Source of the DNA: Taxillus chinensis
Lineage: Eukaryota; Streptophyta; Magnoliopsida; Santalales; Loranthaceae
Assembly (NCBI GenBank): GCA_023512835.1
Contig: CM042092.1
Span: 28,345,543-28,409,542, forward strand
Length of the DNA stretch: 64,000 nucleotides
Reading direction: 5' to 3'
A program made the translations under genes and the position numbers. The notes under the pieces are model-generated. The model saw only the letters and a program-made list of their open reading frames with translations, did no database searches and had not been told where the DNA came from. The number at the start of each line of letters is the position of its first letter. Positions within the stretch are counted from its first letter, which is position 1. This document shows, piece after piece, positions 23,732 to 35,159 of this stretch.

Positions 23732-24352
23732 TTCACACGGCGGGAGCGATACCTTCTACTCGCACCGAAATTGAAGTTCGTGATTGATGATCACCTGATT
23801 TGTGTATCCGGAGAAACAGATCTTTTGGTTACCAAGCCGTCGTCCATGCCTTGTATCGACAACGGAGAGGATGTACCAGAATGTTCTTTCCGAGCCTTTG
23901 AAGTAGTCAATGTTACCTATGTGACACAACCTAGTTTGTATCAAAGGATAGGAGCTCAATTGTCCAAAGCCACAAAGATGATTACGCATACGATGCTTAG
24001 GTAAGGACACAAGCCAGGACTCGGGCTCGGGGCATCTTCTCGGGGCATGAAAGACCCGTTACGTGTTCGGGGCATGACATAACGATTTGGGCTAGGCTAC
24101 AAACCCACTAAAGCAGATTAGCAGAAAGAAGCCTTTAGGAAGACGGAAGTCGAAATGGCCAGGTCGGAAAGCAACCTATCCAAGAGGAGCGAGATGACAT
24201 TTCCACCCTTAGAAAACACATTCTATAGTGGAAGGTTCACTTATCAAGAGAAGGCTACGATCATTCTTCTTTGTGGAGAGCGAGGAACCGGCGGGCAGAC
24301 GATGTTCGGGCGAGGAAGGAGCTCCGGGACAGCCTCTCAACAATTAGACTAG
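23727..24352 (+). pseudogene. Ogre/Tat protease 3' part with G-patch-like tail
   Basis: Picks up the Ogre protease after the nested copia. The frame continues from the split Trp with I-H-T-A-G-A-I-P-S (the GRPWIH-GA-PS segment of this clade), then KLKFVIDDHLICVSGE and FRAFEVVNVTYV. From about 23985 the same frame shows the Gly-rich pattern GHKPGLGLGASSRG, then PLRVRG and RFGLGYKPT, which fits a G-patch domain. G-patch domains bind RNA or helicases; the role here is inferred. In-frame stops at about 24001 (TAA), 24079 (TAA) and 24119 (TAG) break the tail; each TAA sits where a CAA would fit. The frame then runs to 24352. Confidence 0.75.
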
Positions 24353-24580
24353 CACATGTCTCCCCGTGATGTAATCCTTGGGGGAATCCTATTTGATATT
24401 TGTTTGTTTTCACTTTTATGCCTCTTTCGGTGTTTAAAAAGTAGTTTACGTCTCTTTGAGATATTTCACTTTTAATAAAGTGTATGTTTTTCCAAAAATG
24501 GTGCATTGTATCTCATTATCATATGCATATCATATTTGGCTATCAACTTGTTGATCTTTTCACAAACAGTACCGTGAATT
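24353..24580 (+). other. AT-rich spacer between protease and RT
   Basis: Non-coding, T-rich, with TTTTAATAAAGTG near 24471. In Ogre elements an intron has been described between gag-pro and RT; this spacer is in the right place, but I cannot point to a confident donor/acceptor pair. Confidence 0.5.
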
Positions 24581-25700
24581 CAACGAGGGTGTGACAAACA
24601 ATAATGAGGTGGGATGTCCAAAGTTTGACCAAAGTCCAGTTGGGAGAAGTCGGTGCATGAGACAAGTGAGGTTGACTTAGAACATGAGGTCAATTTACTT
24701 GAAGATATCCTCCAACTGTTGGAAAGGGAAGACCAGCTCAAGACCCTAAGTGAGGACCCTATAGAAACAATAAATGTGGGAACAGACATAGAACCGAGAC
24801 GGCTCAAAGTGAGTTCTTCATTATCCGCGGAGATCAAGGGGCGATTGATTGAATTGTTGACCAGGTTTTAAGGATGTGTTCGCCTGGTGTTATCAAGATA
24901 TGCCGGGTCTGAATCCGGATATTGTGCAAACATCAAATACCACTAAAGCTAGAATGTCCACCTGGTCCAGCAGAAGCGCAAGGATGAGACCCCATATGAT
25001 ATTGAAGATCAAAGAGGAGATCGAGAAAGCAATGGGATGCTAGTTTCCTTAGTGTTTCTCATTATCCAAAATGGGTGGCGAACATTGTGCCAATATCGAA
25101 GAAAGGGGGAAAATCCGAGTATGCGTCGACTACCGAGATCTAAATAAGGCGAGCCCAAAAGATAATTTTCCACTCCCACATATTGATACTTTGGTGGATA
25201 ACACGACGAAGCACACTTTGTTTTCATTTATGGATGGATTCTCGGACTATAACCAAATCCGAGATGGCCCCCGGAACATAAGGAGCGGATAACCTTCATG
25301 ACATTATGGGGTACATTCTGTTATAATGTGATGCCATTCGGATTCAAGAATGCGGGAGCCACTTATTAAAGAGCTATGGTGACATTGTTTCATGATATGA
25401 TGCATATGGAGGTGGAAGTGTACATAGATGACATGATAGCCAAATCAGCAAGTACGGAAAGTCTTGTTGAGGTTCTCCGTAAACTTTTCTAAAGGTTGTG
25501 AAAGTATCAACTCAAGTTGAATCCAGAGAAGTGTACTTTTGGTGCTATATCGGGTAAGCTATTGGGCTTCATAGTCAGTGAGAAGGGGATAGAGATTGAC
25601 CCTGACAAGATTCGAGCTATCCAGGAGATGTCACCGCCAAGCACTGTCAGGGAAGTCGGGAGTTTCTTGGGGCATTTGAATTAAATTGCTAGGTTTATCT
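24581..25700 (+). pseudogene. Ogre/Tat reverse transcriptase, multiple stops
   Basis: The lead-in (24653-24871) is the acidic pre-RT segment with INVGTD and LSAEIKGRLIELL. RT motifs follow in shifting frames: MRPHMILKIKEEIEK, VCVDYRDLNKASPKDNFPLP (about 25116), TLVDN, FSFMDGFSDYNQI, TLWGTFCYNVMPFGFKNAGA (about 25300), then the catalytic box YIDDM at 25421-25435 followed by IAKSAS. KLNPEKCTFG and KLLGFIVSEKGIEIDPDKI close the domain, with REVGSFLGHLN leading into RNase H. Several stops are simple C-to-T type. The function would be reverse transcription in the virus-like particle. Confidence 0.88.
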
Positions 25701-26298
25701 TTCAGTTTACAGCCACATGTGAACCGTTATTTAAATCACTACAAAAAGGACAATCCAGAAGTTTGTAATGAAGCATGTTAGGAGGCCTTTGACAAGATTA
25801 AGCAGTACCTGATAAACCCACCAATCTTCATCCCACCGGTACCTAACAAGCCACTTATTTTATATCTAACTGTCCAAGGGTCATCGATGGGTTCTATATT
25901 AGGGAAGCATGACGCTTCAGGAAGGAAGGAACAAGCAATTTATTACCTGAGCAAGAAATTTACCCCTGGCAAAGTAAAGTACACTCCATTGGAAAAGGCT
26001 TGTTGCGCTCTGGTTTGGACCGTCCGACGATTAAGACAGTACACCCTCTATCATACGACATGGCTTATTGCAAAGCATGACCCACTCAAATACTTATTGG
26101 AGAAACCATCAATTTCCGGGAGGATCGCCAAGTGGTAGTTGTTGTTATCCGAATATGATATCGTGTATGTGCCTCAGAAAGCCATAAAAGGAAATGTTAT
26201 AGCAGATTATCTGGCAGAAAGGGCCTTAGAAGACTATGAGCCTATGAATGTTGGATTTCCTAATGAGCACATCAATATCATTGAAGAAGAGTCGACTC
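25701..26298 (+). pseudogene. Ogre/Tat RNase H (first)
   Basis: The first RNase H domain follows RT. The open piece 25887-26138 starts GSILGKHDASGRKEQAIYYL and includes KYTPLEKACCALVW and TWLIAKHDPLKYLLEKP. A stop at 26136 splits it from LLSEYDIVYVPQKAIKGNVI with ADYLA (26139-26360). The catalytic-residue regions are partly degraded upstream of 25887. Confidence 0.82.
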
Positions 26299-26595
26299 GT
26301 GGATTATGTGGTTTGACGGTGCCTCCGGTCTATTGGGGAATGGTATTGGGACCATCCTGATATCCCCAAAGGGTGAGCACTTCCCCATGGCTGCCAAGTT
26401 GACATTCCCATGCACAAATAATGTGGCCGAGTATAAAGCTTGTGTGATGGGTCTTTAAGAAGCTATTAATCGAGAAATCAAAAAGTTACAAGTATTCAGA
26501 GATTCAGCCCTTGTGATTTACCAAGTCGGGAATGAGTGGGAAACTCCAGAACCACAAATTGATCCCATATTAAAAGCTTATTAGTAGGCTGATCG
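26299..26595 (+). pseudogene. Second (archaeal-type) RNase H of Ogre/Tat
   Basis: A second RNase H starts about 40 residues after the first. It reads W-F-D-G-A (about 26310-26330), then GTILISPKGEHFPMAAKL, then FPCTNNVAEYKACVMGL, and VFRDSALVIYQVGNEW. The D of FDGA, E of AEYKA and D of RDS are the expected catalytic acids. A duplicated RNase H is a marker of the Tat/Ogre clade and is thought to have been acquired separately from the first. A stop (TAA) near 26457 and frame changes disable it. Confidence 0.75.
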
Positions 26596-28028
26596 AGCAA
26601 TTCGAGGACATTACCTTTGAGCACATGCCACGAGAGCATAATCGGATTCCCGATGCACCTGGCAACCTTAGCTTCTCTCATTCGATTGGATACAAAACGG
26701 ACGTTTAATCCTTTGACATTTATATATGAGACACGCCAGCTCACCGTATGGCTATTAAAGGAGATCCATAAGAAAAGCCTTGGTATCATGATCTTAGGCA
26801 ATACCTACTCAAACAAGAATATCCTGAAGGTGCGTCCGACACGGACAAGAGGAACATCCGGCGGGCTGCAACCAAGTATTACCTTGATGGCTCTATCCTA
26901 TATCGACGAAATCACGATATGGTGTTTGTTGCATTGTGTCGAAAGGGAAGAATCGTCGCAACCGATGAAGGAACTTCATGAAGGGAGTTGCGGTTCACAC
27001 GCAAATGGGTATGCACCGGCAAGACAAATTATGAGAATGGGTTACTACTTGGGTCACAATGGAGAAAGACCGCATTGATTATGTACGCAAGTATTTTAAA
27101 TGTCGGATATACGGTGATCGGATTCAAGCACCCTCATCTCGGTTGCATGTGATAACTTCACCATGGCCTTTCTCACTCTGGGGCATGGACGTCATTGGAC
27201 CTATATCACCAAAGGCATCTAATGGACATCGCTTCATCTTGGTGGCCATTGATTACTTCACTAAATGGGTGGAAGCCGCATCTTATGCCAACATGACACA
27301 AGCGATGGTAGTTAAGTTTGTTCACAACAATATCATTTGCCGTTATGGGCTCCCGGAGCAAATCATCACAGACAATGCAACAAACTTGAACAATCGAATG
27401 ATGGGTAATCTGTGTGAGCAATTCAAGATCCAAGACTCAAATTCAACCCCATACGGACCCAAGATGAATGGGGCGATCGGGACGCTAACAAAAATATCAA
27501 AAATATTATTAGAAAGATGACGGAGACATACAAGGACTAGCATGAGAAGTTGTCTTATGCATTACACGCATACGCACCTCGGTGCGTATATCAACCTGGG
27601 CAACTCCGTTCTCATTAGTCTATGGAATGGAAGCGGTGTTACCGATAGAAGTGGAGATTCCCTCCTTATGCATACTCAAGGACACACAGTTGGATGAAGT
27701 AGAGTGGGTTCAAAGCCGGTACGAACAACTGAATTTCGTGGAAGAAAAGCGCATCATAGCAGTGAATAGAGGTCATTTGTACCAACAAAGAATGATGAAG
27801 AGTTATAACAAGAAGGTTAAGCCTCGAACTTTTCAAGAAGGGGAGCTTGTACTTAAGAAGATCTTGCCTATCCAAGCTGATCACAGGGGCAAATGGACAC
27901 CTAATTATGAAGGTCCGTATGTTATTAAAAGAGCTTTCTTTGGCGGAGCGCTAATCCTTATTAAGATGGACGGAAATGAGCTACCAAATCCGGTTAACGG
28001 TGATGCCGTAAAGAAATTCTATGCCTGA
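26596..28028 (+). pseudogene. Ogre/Tat integrase
   Basis: Zinc-binding N-terminus: LHCVEREESSQPMKELHEGS with CGSHANGY and the MRMGYYLG segment (26930-27060), then YVRKYFKCRIYGDRIQAPSS. In the core (27059-27520) the first Asp is in WGMDVIGPIS and the second in IITDNATNL. The third acid is expected in an N-G-A-V-E-A motif, but the sequence reads NGAIGTLTK, so the catalytic Glu is missing or frameshifted. The C-terminal segment (27582-28028) has TPFSLVYGMEAVLPIEVEIP and GPYVIKRAFFGGALIL and ends with a stop at 28026-28028. Confidence 0.87.
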
Positions 28029-28541
28029 CTCCTGTTACAATATTGTATTGGATTCAGATCAACATGTGATCAAATGACTTCATCCATATCAAACCTTTTC
28101 TTGTCATTCTCCCATCTTTTCAATACATCTCACTTGAGTCCCATGGTGATACCCTACACTGGGGCATTTCCTATTCAAATACTCCGTAACACGAGAAGTG
28201 GAAACATGCATGCCCAAAACTCCTACTTAGCCCAAAGTTCCAAGAAGAGAAAAATGAAAAAAAAACCAAAAAAAAAAAACAAAGAAAGAAAGAAAGAAAG
28301 AAAAAGAAAGAACCCGAAGAAGAAAAAACAAGTGCTTGACTACTCCAGAAGACAATTTTGCAACATTTAGTGATGCCCTGCCCTCAATAATAACCTTTGT
28401 CATCGAAAAACAAACATTTTCTCTAACCTTCTATCCCCTGCCAAAAGCCAACCGCCAATACCTATACCTTTCCAGAGTCATTGATTACATGTATGATCTT
28501 TTTCTCAATCGATATAAGTATCAGGACATCTTGAAGCAAGA

Positions 28542-28790
28542 GCGGACTTAGTGAAAACCTGAAAGGGCGCTAAGGGTAAAATACAAAGCTCAAGAATGAA
28601 AAAATAAAAAATGAAGCCGGACTTAGTGAAAACCCGAAAGGGTACTAAGGGTAAAATACAAAGGCAAAAAGAAAGCCGGACTTAATGAAAACCCAAAAGG
28701 GCGCTAAGGGTAAAATACAAAGGCAAAAGAAGAAAAGAAAGCCGGACTTAGTGAAAATTCGAAAGGGCGCTAAGGCCAAAGCAAAGACAA
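28542..28790 (+). repeat. Four-copy tandem repeat (59-76 bp)
   Basis: Copies start CGGACTTAGTGAAAACC at about 28542, 28618, 28677 and 28743; each has GGGCGCTAAGGGTAAAATAC. Spacing varies because of A-rich linkers of different length. Confidence 0.88.
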
Positions 28791-29199
28791 CGAACGAGAG
28801 TCCAAATATGCAACATCTAACACTTGGGGTCTAGAGATGACCATAGATTCAAGACAAGAGCAGACGGGGAAGCGGCCGCATATTGCAAGCAAAAGAAGAA
28901 CTTTGGTCAAATCGAAGGCACACCCAAATCAAACTTGTGCCTCACGCCTCTCAAGAACTCATGTTTTGTTTGTTAAAGTTAGGCATGTTGTGCTTTATAT
29001 GATGTGATTATGATAAATTGAGATCATGCTCATAAATTCTTTGTCAAATTGTTTGGTTTTAAATTTTTTATCTCGCTATAGAGTGAAACCTTCCAAAGTC
29101 CTAATAAACTTCCCCAAGGATTGCCTCACCAGGAAGAAGTTGCTACGAAGAATTATGAGGCAACACCAAGGCCCCATGGACAGAATCCCCGAGAACGAC

Positions 29200-29480
29200 T
29201 GAATCATGACAATAAATGTTGCGAGGAAATGATGACCCATTGTTGAAGCCAGCAGAGCTTGGGGAAGACAAATCGTGACAACTAGCATTGTTAAACAAAG
29301 AAGTGGTCTTCCATGGAAGCCAATAGAGTTCGATAAAGACTCAATCATCACAATATATGTTGCAAGGAAATGGTGGCCCATCATTGAAGCCAGCAAAGTC
29401 CGCAAAAGACTAGATCATGACAAACGTTGTTAAATAAAGGTGGTGACCTTCCATTGAAGTCAATAGAGCCCCCAGAAGAA
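29200..29480 (+). repeat. Two-copy ~142-bp repeat
   Basis: Units share AATCATGACAATA-ATGTTGC, then GAAATG-TG-CCCAT, then TTGAAGCCAGCA, and end near a CCAATAGAG motif. They are diverged by about 15-20 percent by eye. Confidence 0.75.
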
Positions 29481-29789
29481 TTAAGTGGTGAAAATCAAGC
29501 ATCATGACACTCCACCCGGATCTCTACCTCTCCAGAAGGATGAGATCACAAAGCTTGAGACACTTAATCCTTCCCTTTCCCTTTGCATTTTCAATAAGAT
29601 TGTTAAAAATTCTCATGCATCCATGCACATGCATTATACATCCACCTGGCACGTATTCTATGCGGGCTCTCGCACCATGTGGCTAAGTTTCAGGAGTGAA
29701 ACCCGTATGACGTGGACTTTTCACTTCAGGACTATCTCAAGTCACAGACAAAGCACCGGACATTCCTTGATCTTTTTTTCACCCTCTTC

Positions 29790-30560
29790 TAAATTTCAAA
29801 AATTTTGAACCTTCGTCTCAAGGATTTTTCACTTCAAGTTTTCAATTTTTATTCTCGTTTTAAAATTCTCGTCAATCTCAAGGGTTTTTCATTCCCGTTT
29901 TAAAATTCTCATCAATCTCAAGAATTTTTCATTTCCGTTTTAAAATTCCCGTCAATCTAAAATATTTTTCCATTCCCGTTTTAAAATTCTTGTTAATCTC
30001 AAGGATTTTCATTCCCTGTTTCAAACCTCAAGGGCCTTTCTCTTCGAGTTTTTAAATTCCTGTTAATCTCGAGAATTTTTATTCCCTGTTTTAAACCTCA
30101 AGGGCCTTTTCATTCCGGAGTTTTTAAATTCTCATTAATCTCAAGGATTTTTCATTCCTGTTTTAAACCTCAAGGGTCTTTCCATTCAAAGATTTTAAAA
30201 TTCTGTTCATCTCAAGGGTTTTTATTTTCCTTTTTTAACCTCAAGGGTATTTTCATTTCAAGTTTTAAATTCCTGTTAATCTCAACAATTTTTATTCCAT
30301 GTTTTAAACCTCAAGGGCTTTTCTATTCCAAAATTTTAAATTATTGTTCATCTCGGAATTTTTATTCCCTATTTTAAACCTTAAGGGCATTCCCATCTCA
30401 AGTTTTTGTTAATCTCAAGGATTTTTCATTCCCTGTTTTTTGAACCTCAAGGGCTTTCTCGTTTCACGTTTTTAACTTCCTTTTAAATTTCAATGGATTT
30501 CCTTTCAAGTTTCAAATTTCCGCTTGCCTCAAGAGCCTCTCCATTTTCCAAGTGTTTGCA
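29790..30560 (+). repeat. Diverged 50-60 bp minisatellite
   Basis: About 13 copies of a unit built from AATCTCAAG-GATTTTTCATTC and CC-GTTTTAAA (later CCTCAAGGGCCTTTTC). Copies drift in sequence and length; early copies (29850-29990) are the most regular. Confidence 0.85.
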
Positions 30561-30693
30561 TTTTTCAACTCAAAACCTAAGTCCTCCTATTCTCGGTAAA
30601 ACCATCCCGTGGCAATAGGTAAGCCAGGTAAGCGGTCCAACCCGTCCAAAACAAGTCCGTCCTATCTTTGTGCACTGTTTGTATAGAAACGAT

Positions 30694-30710
30694 ACACAAA
30701 GAGGGGCAAT
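30694..30710 (+). promoter_or_regulatory. Polypurine tract of the Ogre-like element
   Basis: ACACAAAGAGGGGCAAT directly before TGTTGGACCC; the primer for plus-strand DNA synthesis. It sets the start of the 3' LTR. Confidence 0.85.
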
Positions 30711-33070
30711 TGTTGGACCCTATTTTGTCCGGCTGGACGCATTTTATCAAATTCATTTTTCTTCCATACCGCTTCGATTTGTTGAAATTCTATGGGACGA
30801 TGAAGTCATGACCGCTGAGCCGTAAGTGCTTGTTTATTCAAGAAAGGCCTCCAAGTCCTGAAGAGCTAGTCCTAGACAATAGAAAATCCAATTCGAGGAT
30901 CAACGTTATCGACCGCGCTCAATTCCGAGGTCAAATGAAGAAGATATGGTCAAAACGGCGTTTGGGCCGCTAATGGGAGTCAATGATAATTAATTTTCCA
31001 AGAGACACTCCGGATCAGGTCACAAATCTCATATTCGCATCCTACTCGTCGTTTTGAGAATTTTGACATATATATTGTATATATTCGTTCACGGGGCCTT
31101 TTTTCAATAACAATCAAAAATTACATTTTTTGATAATAAATAATTACGATACAGGCTTGGTGCGAAAATAAAAATGACACAGGATCACTCGTCATGGCAT
31201 CCCGAGTCCAAAAATAATTTTTTCGAGATTTTGTGAAATTCGAGATCGCATTACCGATCCCAAAACTAAAAAAAAACATCGGTTAAAAAAAATACCCAAT
31301 TGAAAAATCATAAACCCTAGCCGTCATTTTTTTTTCCACCTAACCTAGTCCACGTGTCCCTTTCTTATCGGTTCAAAAAAAACAAACAATAAATTGAAAT
31401 AAAAAAAAAAAAAAAAAAAAAAAAACAAAAATGAAAATAAAAAATCAGTCAACCATTTTCTCGATTTCTCCCTCACCGTCGTGTCTTTTTTTTCACGCGT
31501 CTTTTCTTCTTGCCCAGGTGCAGCGATGCAGGCACGTTTTGGGCATCACTGCCTTCTCCTTTCTCTTTCCCTTCTTCCTCTGCCGTTCCCAAGTCGGCTT
31601 CCACGCCTTGCCGCAGCCGCCTGAAGGCCACCACCCCATCCGGACCTCCACGCCATGCCTCGCCTGTGCTTCTTCGAGCCTAACAGCCCCGCCCGAGCCG
31701 GATGGTGGTCACACCGAGCCAACTCCTCACCCCCTTGATTCGAACCCAAACTCCACGACCCCTCCTCCATATAAACCCCCATGGACCCATCGATTGGCGT
31801 AGGCTCTCCCTCTCCAATGAAAATCCGATTAAAAAAAAACCACACCTTTCTTCTTCCTCTCTTCCTTCACCAAACCCAAAATCGCCACCCCACAAAATCG
31901 AAATTCATTCAATTGGTCCTCGTGGAGCGTAGCCTATCCGGTATATCCCCCACCACCATTGTCACAAAAACCACTCTCTCTGGTCAAACTTCCCTTTGCC
32001 GGTTGCCAAGGATCATCTACCTTCGTCCAAGCTAAAGGACACCGGGTGTCCTTGCGGGAGTCCAAGCGTCTGGGGGGAGGTGGGCGGAGAGACATGGGAG
32101 AAGAAATCTTGGCGCGCCACCGCGGTCGCCCGGAGCTCAAGGAAACGAGCAACCATCTGGTGAGCGAAGGAAGGCCACTGCATCAACATAAGGAAAATCG
32201 TTCCCAAGTGGTGGGGGTTCTTCTTGCCTATTTTGTGGTGATTTCGCTCATGTTTTTGTGGTATTTGATTATGTTGTATCTAGTCTGAGTTTTGAATGTA
32301 CGTGTGATATATTGTTGTTTGTTCTTCGTACTTCGTCATCTCTTTGTTTCTTTTGGGGTAGTCACAATGCGTTTCGTCATGGATGAGTGTAAGGTTTCAA
32401 AAAAAAAGCAAACAAAAGCAAAGAAAATAACAAGCAAAAGGTGTGACTTGTTTGTATTCCAACACGCGAACATGCGAGCTGAGTTGTGCGAAATGAATGT
32501 TGTTTCCATGTATTTGTGTTTGCTATCCGTTCCATGTATCTCGAATGCTATGATCTGGTATGGCTTTCAAGACATGCAAGGCTTGGGTCTGTCTCGCAAA
32601 ATGTGGACTGATTTGGTTAAAAAAAACAGAAATAAACGTATGATTGCTTTGCTTAGCTTTGGTAAAACGTGGGACTATTTTGCTTAGCTTCGGTAAAACA
32701 AGAAAACAGAAATAAGGAAACGAAAATGAAAAAGTTTGTCTGGTTGTTCCCACCCGTTCTCTCTCTTCCGGTTGGTTACTGTAGTTTACTTTTCCTGGCT
32801 TTGGGTTGTTTTCACTGCTCTTTCAACTTGTTATTTTAGTTTGTTTCTTTTTTTTGTCTGAATGTCCTCAATCTATTTGTTTTCAAGATGGTTGTTTGGG
32901 TGTTTGACTGGCTTTGGAAATGATTTCATCCTTGGTTTTTCTTTGTTATAAGATTCACATGCTCCCAAGTTATGTTGATGTTCGGTCACCGGGTTTTGTT
33001 TGTTTTCTCTTGGTCTAGTCGTTTTGGAAACGGAATCTGGTTTTGTTTGGCTTTGTTTTGTTTTGGTTTT

Positions 33071-33102
<32 letters not shown>

Positions 33103-34480
33103 TTGTTTTGTTTTGTTTTGTTTTTTTTTTTGCGTCACTGGGTTGCTGATTTGTTTCTCCTGTCACATGTTTTGTCTTTGTTTTTTTTTGTTCTCTTGCT
33201 TGACTAATGGGCTGAACGAGTTCCTGTTGCGGAGGCCTTCTCTTCCTGCCTCCATCAACTTTGTGTCTAGCATGGCAGACTGTATTTTAAATAAAAAGGA
33301 AGGGGAGGGGTTTTGGCTTTGTATCATTTATTTTGGGCCATAGGATGATGTTAAGCCAGTACGTTTGTAATGTTGGGTTATGTAGCCTAACGCCCATAAT
33401 ATTGTAATATAAAGAAACAAAAAAACAAAAAAACAAAAACAAAAAAGAAACAAAAAACAAAAACAAAAAAAGGAAAGAGAGAAAAAGGAGAGAGAAAAAG
33501 AAGAAGAAAAGAGTGAGTTTGCTTTTTTGCTTTGTGGATGACACAACCACACACATCATTTTTGTGTTATCTTCTTGATTTGTTTTTTTAACTCTTTCCA
33601 TATTTCTTTTTATTTATCCATCAAATAAATAATAAATAAAAAAAAAGGGGATGTTCTAAGCAAAAAAAAAAAAAAACGTGTGTTTTCCCAAACAAAGAGA
33701 AAAAAAATGTTTTCCAAACAAAACACAAAAAATGTTTTAAAAAAAAAGGTGTTTTCCAAAAAAAAAAAAACAACCAAAAAAACAAAAAACAAAAACAAAA
33801 ACAAAAAACAAAAAAACAAAACCCCTTTCTTAAACTTAAAACCTTTTCTTAAAAACCTTCTCCATTACTTAGAATTTTCAACACTATATATATTTTTCTT
33901 TGGCTTTTGGGATAACTTAGGTTCAATTTTGACTGCGTTTAAAACTTTTTCAACACTTAGATTTTTTTTACACGCTCTTCACCTTTTACCCTTAGTGCCA
34001 TTAATAGTGTGTGTTTTAGATAAATTCAAACTTTTCTTTTTTAGATTTAAGTTTTAACTTAGAACAAATCATAGGATCTCCTTTAGAGATTTAGGATTAA
34101 GTTTGATTTAATTTTTTAAAGGATGTAGAAATAAAAATTGGACAAATCAAATCATTAGGACTTCCTTTAGATGCTTAGGGTAAATTGGATTTAACGTCAC
34201 TTCACAAATAACTTAACATAAAAGGAGTAGACCATCAGGCTATATGCAAATTCAACATCACTTCAAAATTAGTCAAACGGTTAAAACAAGTTAGAAACCT
34301 CCAAACTCCTAAGATAGGTACCAAAAGGGCGTCGTGGGGGTGCTAGCCCTTCCCCATGCGTAACCAACTCCCGAGCCCGTTCCTAGCGGCTTAGATCAAT
34401 TTCCTTTTAGGTGACCAACCGCACCCCAAAAACGGTTGGTGGCGACTCTAATTGTTCATCACCATTCGGATGAAGGTTGG
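30711..34480 (+). mobile_element. 3' LTR of the Ogre-like element, 3' end truncated
   Basis: Pairs with 5747-9291. TATA box at 31770-31775. It keeps about 260 bp (34090-34345) that the 5' LTR has lost. Homology stops at 34480 (GAAGGTTGG), 54 bp before the LTR should end, where another repeat begins. A T-rich TTTTG run (33052-33133) is longer than in the 5' copy. Confidence 0.88.
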
Positions 34481-35159
34481 GATCAACTTAATAGCTGGTA
34501 GTATGGGAAGTAAAAGACAAAGACACACGGTTTACGTGGTTCGATCAATGTGATCTACTTCACGATAGTGAGTGTATACCTACACCGAGTCCAATTCACT
34601 ATATGTGTTTAATACAATAGGGTCTAGCCCTTATTACAATAGGATCAACTCTCTTTGCTCTTAAATGCAAATACAAAAATAATATTACTCCAGTACTCAC
34701 TCACTTTAAAGAACTGTTTAGTACAATATACTCCTAAGCAGATTGTGGTAATTTACTTAAACGGCGGCCTTTAGTGCGTTTTTGCTCCTTCGACTAGCCA
34801 CGGCCTCGAAGATGCATGCTACTATCTCCGGAGTCTTGACTTGAATCTCGGTTAAAACAAGTAATCAATTGACTTTCACTCTACGAGTCTTTGAGCTAGC
34901 AACAACCGCATTCTACCTTGGCTAATTATCTGTTCACATCAACGAGTCTCTGTTCTCGGCAACAAGTCTCCCAATCTTTGACCCTGTGAGCTTCGACCCT
35001 ACGGGCTCCGACTCTACAACATTGCCACTCTACACCTGACGGGTCTTTGAGCTTGCTAGTCTTTGAGTCTCCGAGACACGGCTCTTCACTTGATTACATC
35101 TTGGGTCTTCAAATCTTCGACCTTGTGGATCTATGAGTTTGTGACCCTGTGTTCCTTCG
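34481..35159. mobile_element. LTR-type repeat remnant, left piece
   Basis: Contains CACACGGTTTACGTGGTTCG (about 34524-34543), a motif I associate with plant copia LTRs, and then repeated phrases such as CTTTGACCCTGTGAG and CTTCGACCCTACG. No coding region. The same style of repeat resumes at 36637-36783 and just after 49871, so two later elements split one older repeat. Confidence 0.5.

Larger units (their letters stand above)
28029..30693 (+). other. Repeat-rich 3' UTR of the Ogre-like element
   Basis: No coding frame. It contains an A-rich tract (28250-28330), a 59-76 bp array (28542-28790), a duplicated block of about 142 bp (29200-29480) and a 50-60 bp minisatellite (29790-30560), then about 130 bp of unique sequence before the polypurine tract. 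Variable repeat-filled 3' UTRs are known in Tat-lineage elements. Confidence 0.8.
5747..34480 (+). mobile_element. Ogre/Tat-lineage Ty3/gypsy retrotransposon, with a nested copia
   Basis: A plus-strand giant LTR element: LTRs at 5747-9291 and 30711-34480, PBS at 9294, polypurine tract at 30694-30710. Gene order is ORF1, gag, protease, RT, RNase H, second RNase H, integrase, and a 2.7-kb repeat-rich 3' UTR. Without the nested 9.36-kb copia it spans about 19.4 kb, in the known range of Ogre elements. An ORF1 upstream of gag and a dual RNase H are hallmarks of the Tat/Ogre clade. Every ORF carries stops or frameshifts, so it is non-autonomous now. The 3' LTR lacks its last 54 bp, so no TSD can be read. 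Confidence 0.88.

Noticed and set aside
23997..24006. AG|GTAAGG splice-donor-like site at the start of the G-patch-like tail
   Set aside because: The same frame continues to code recognisably beyond it, and no matching acceptor was evident; treated as a CAA-to-TAA change instead.
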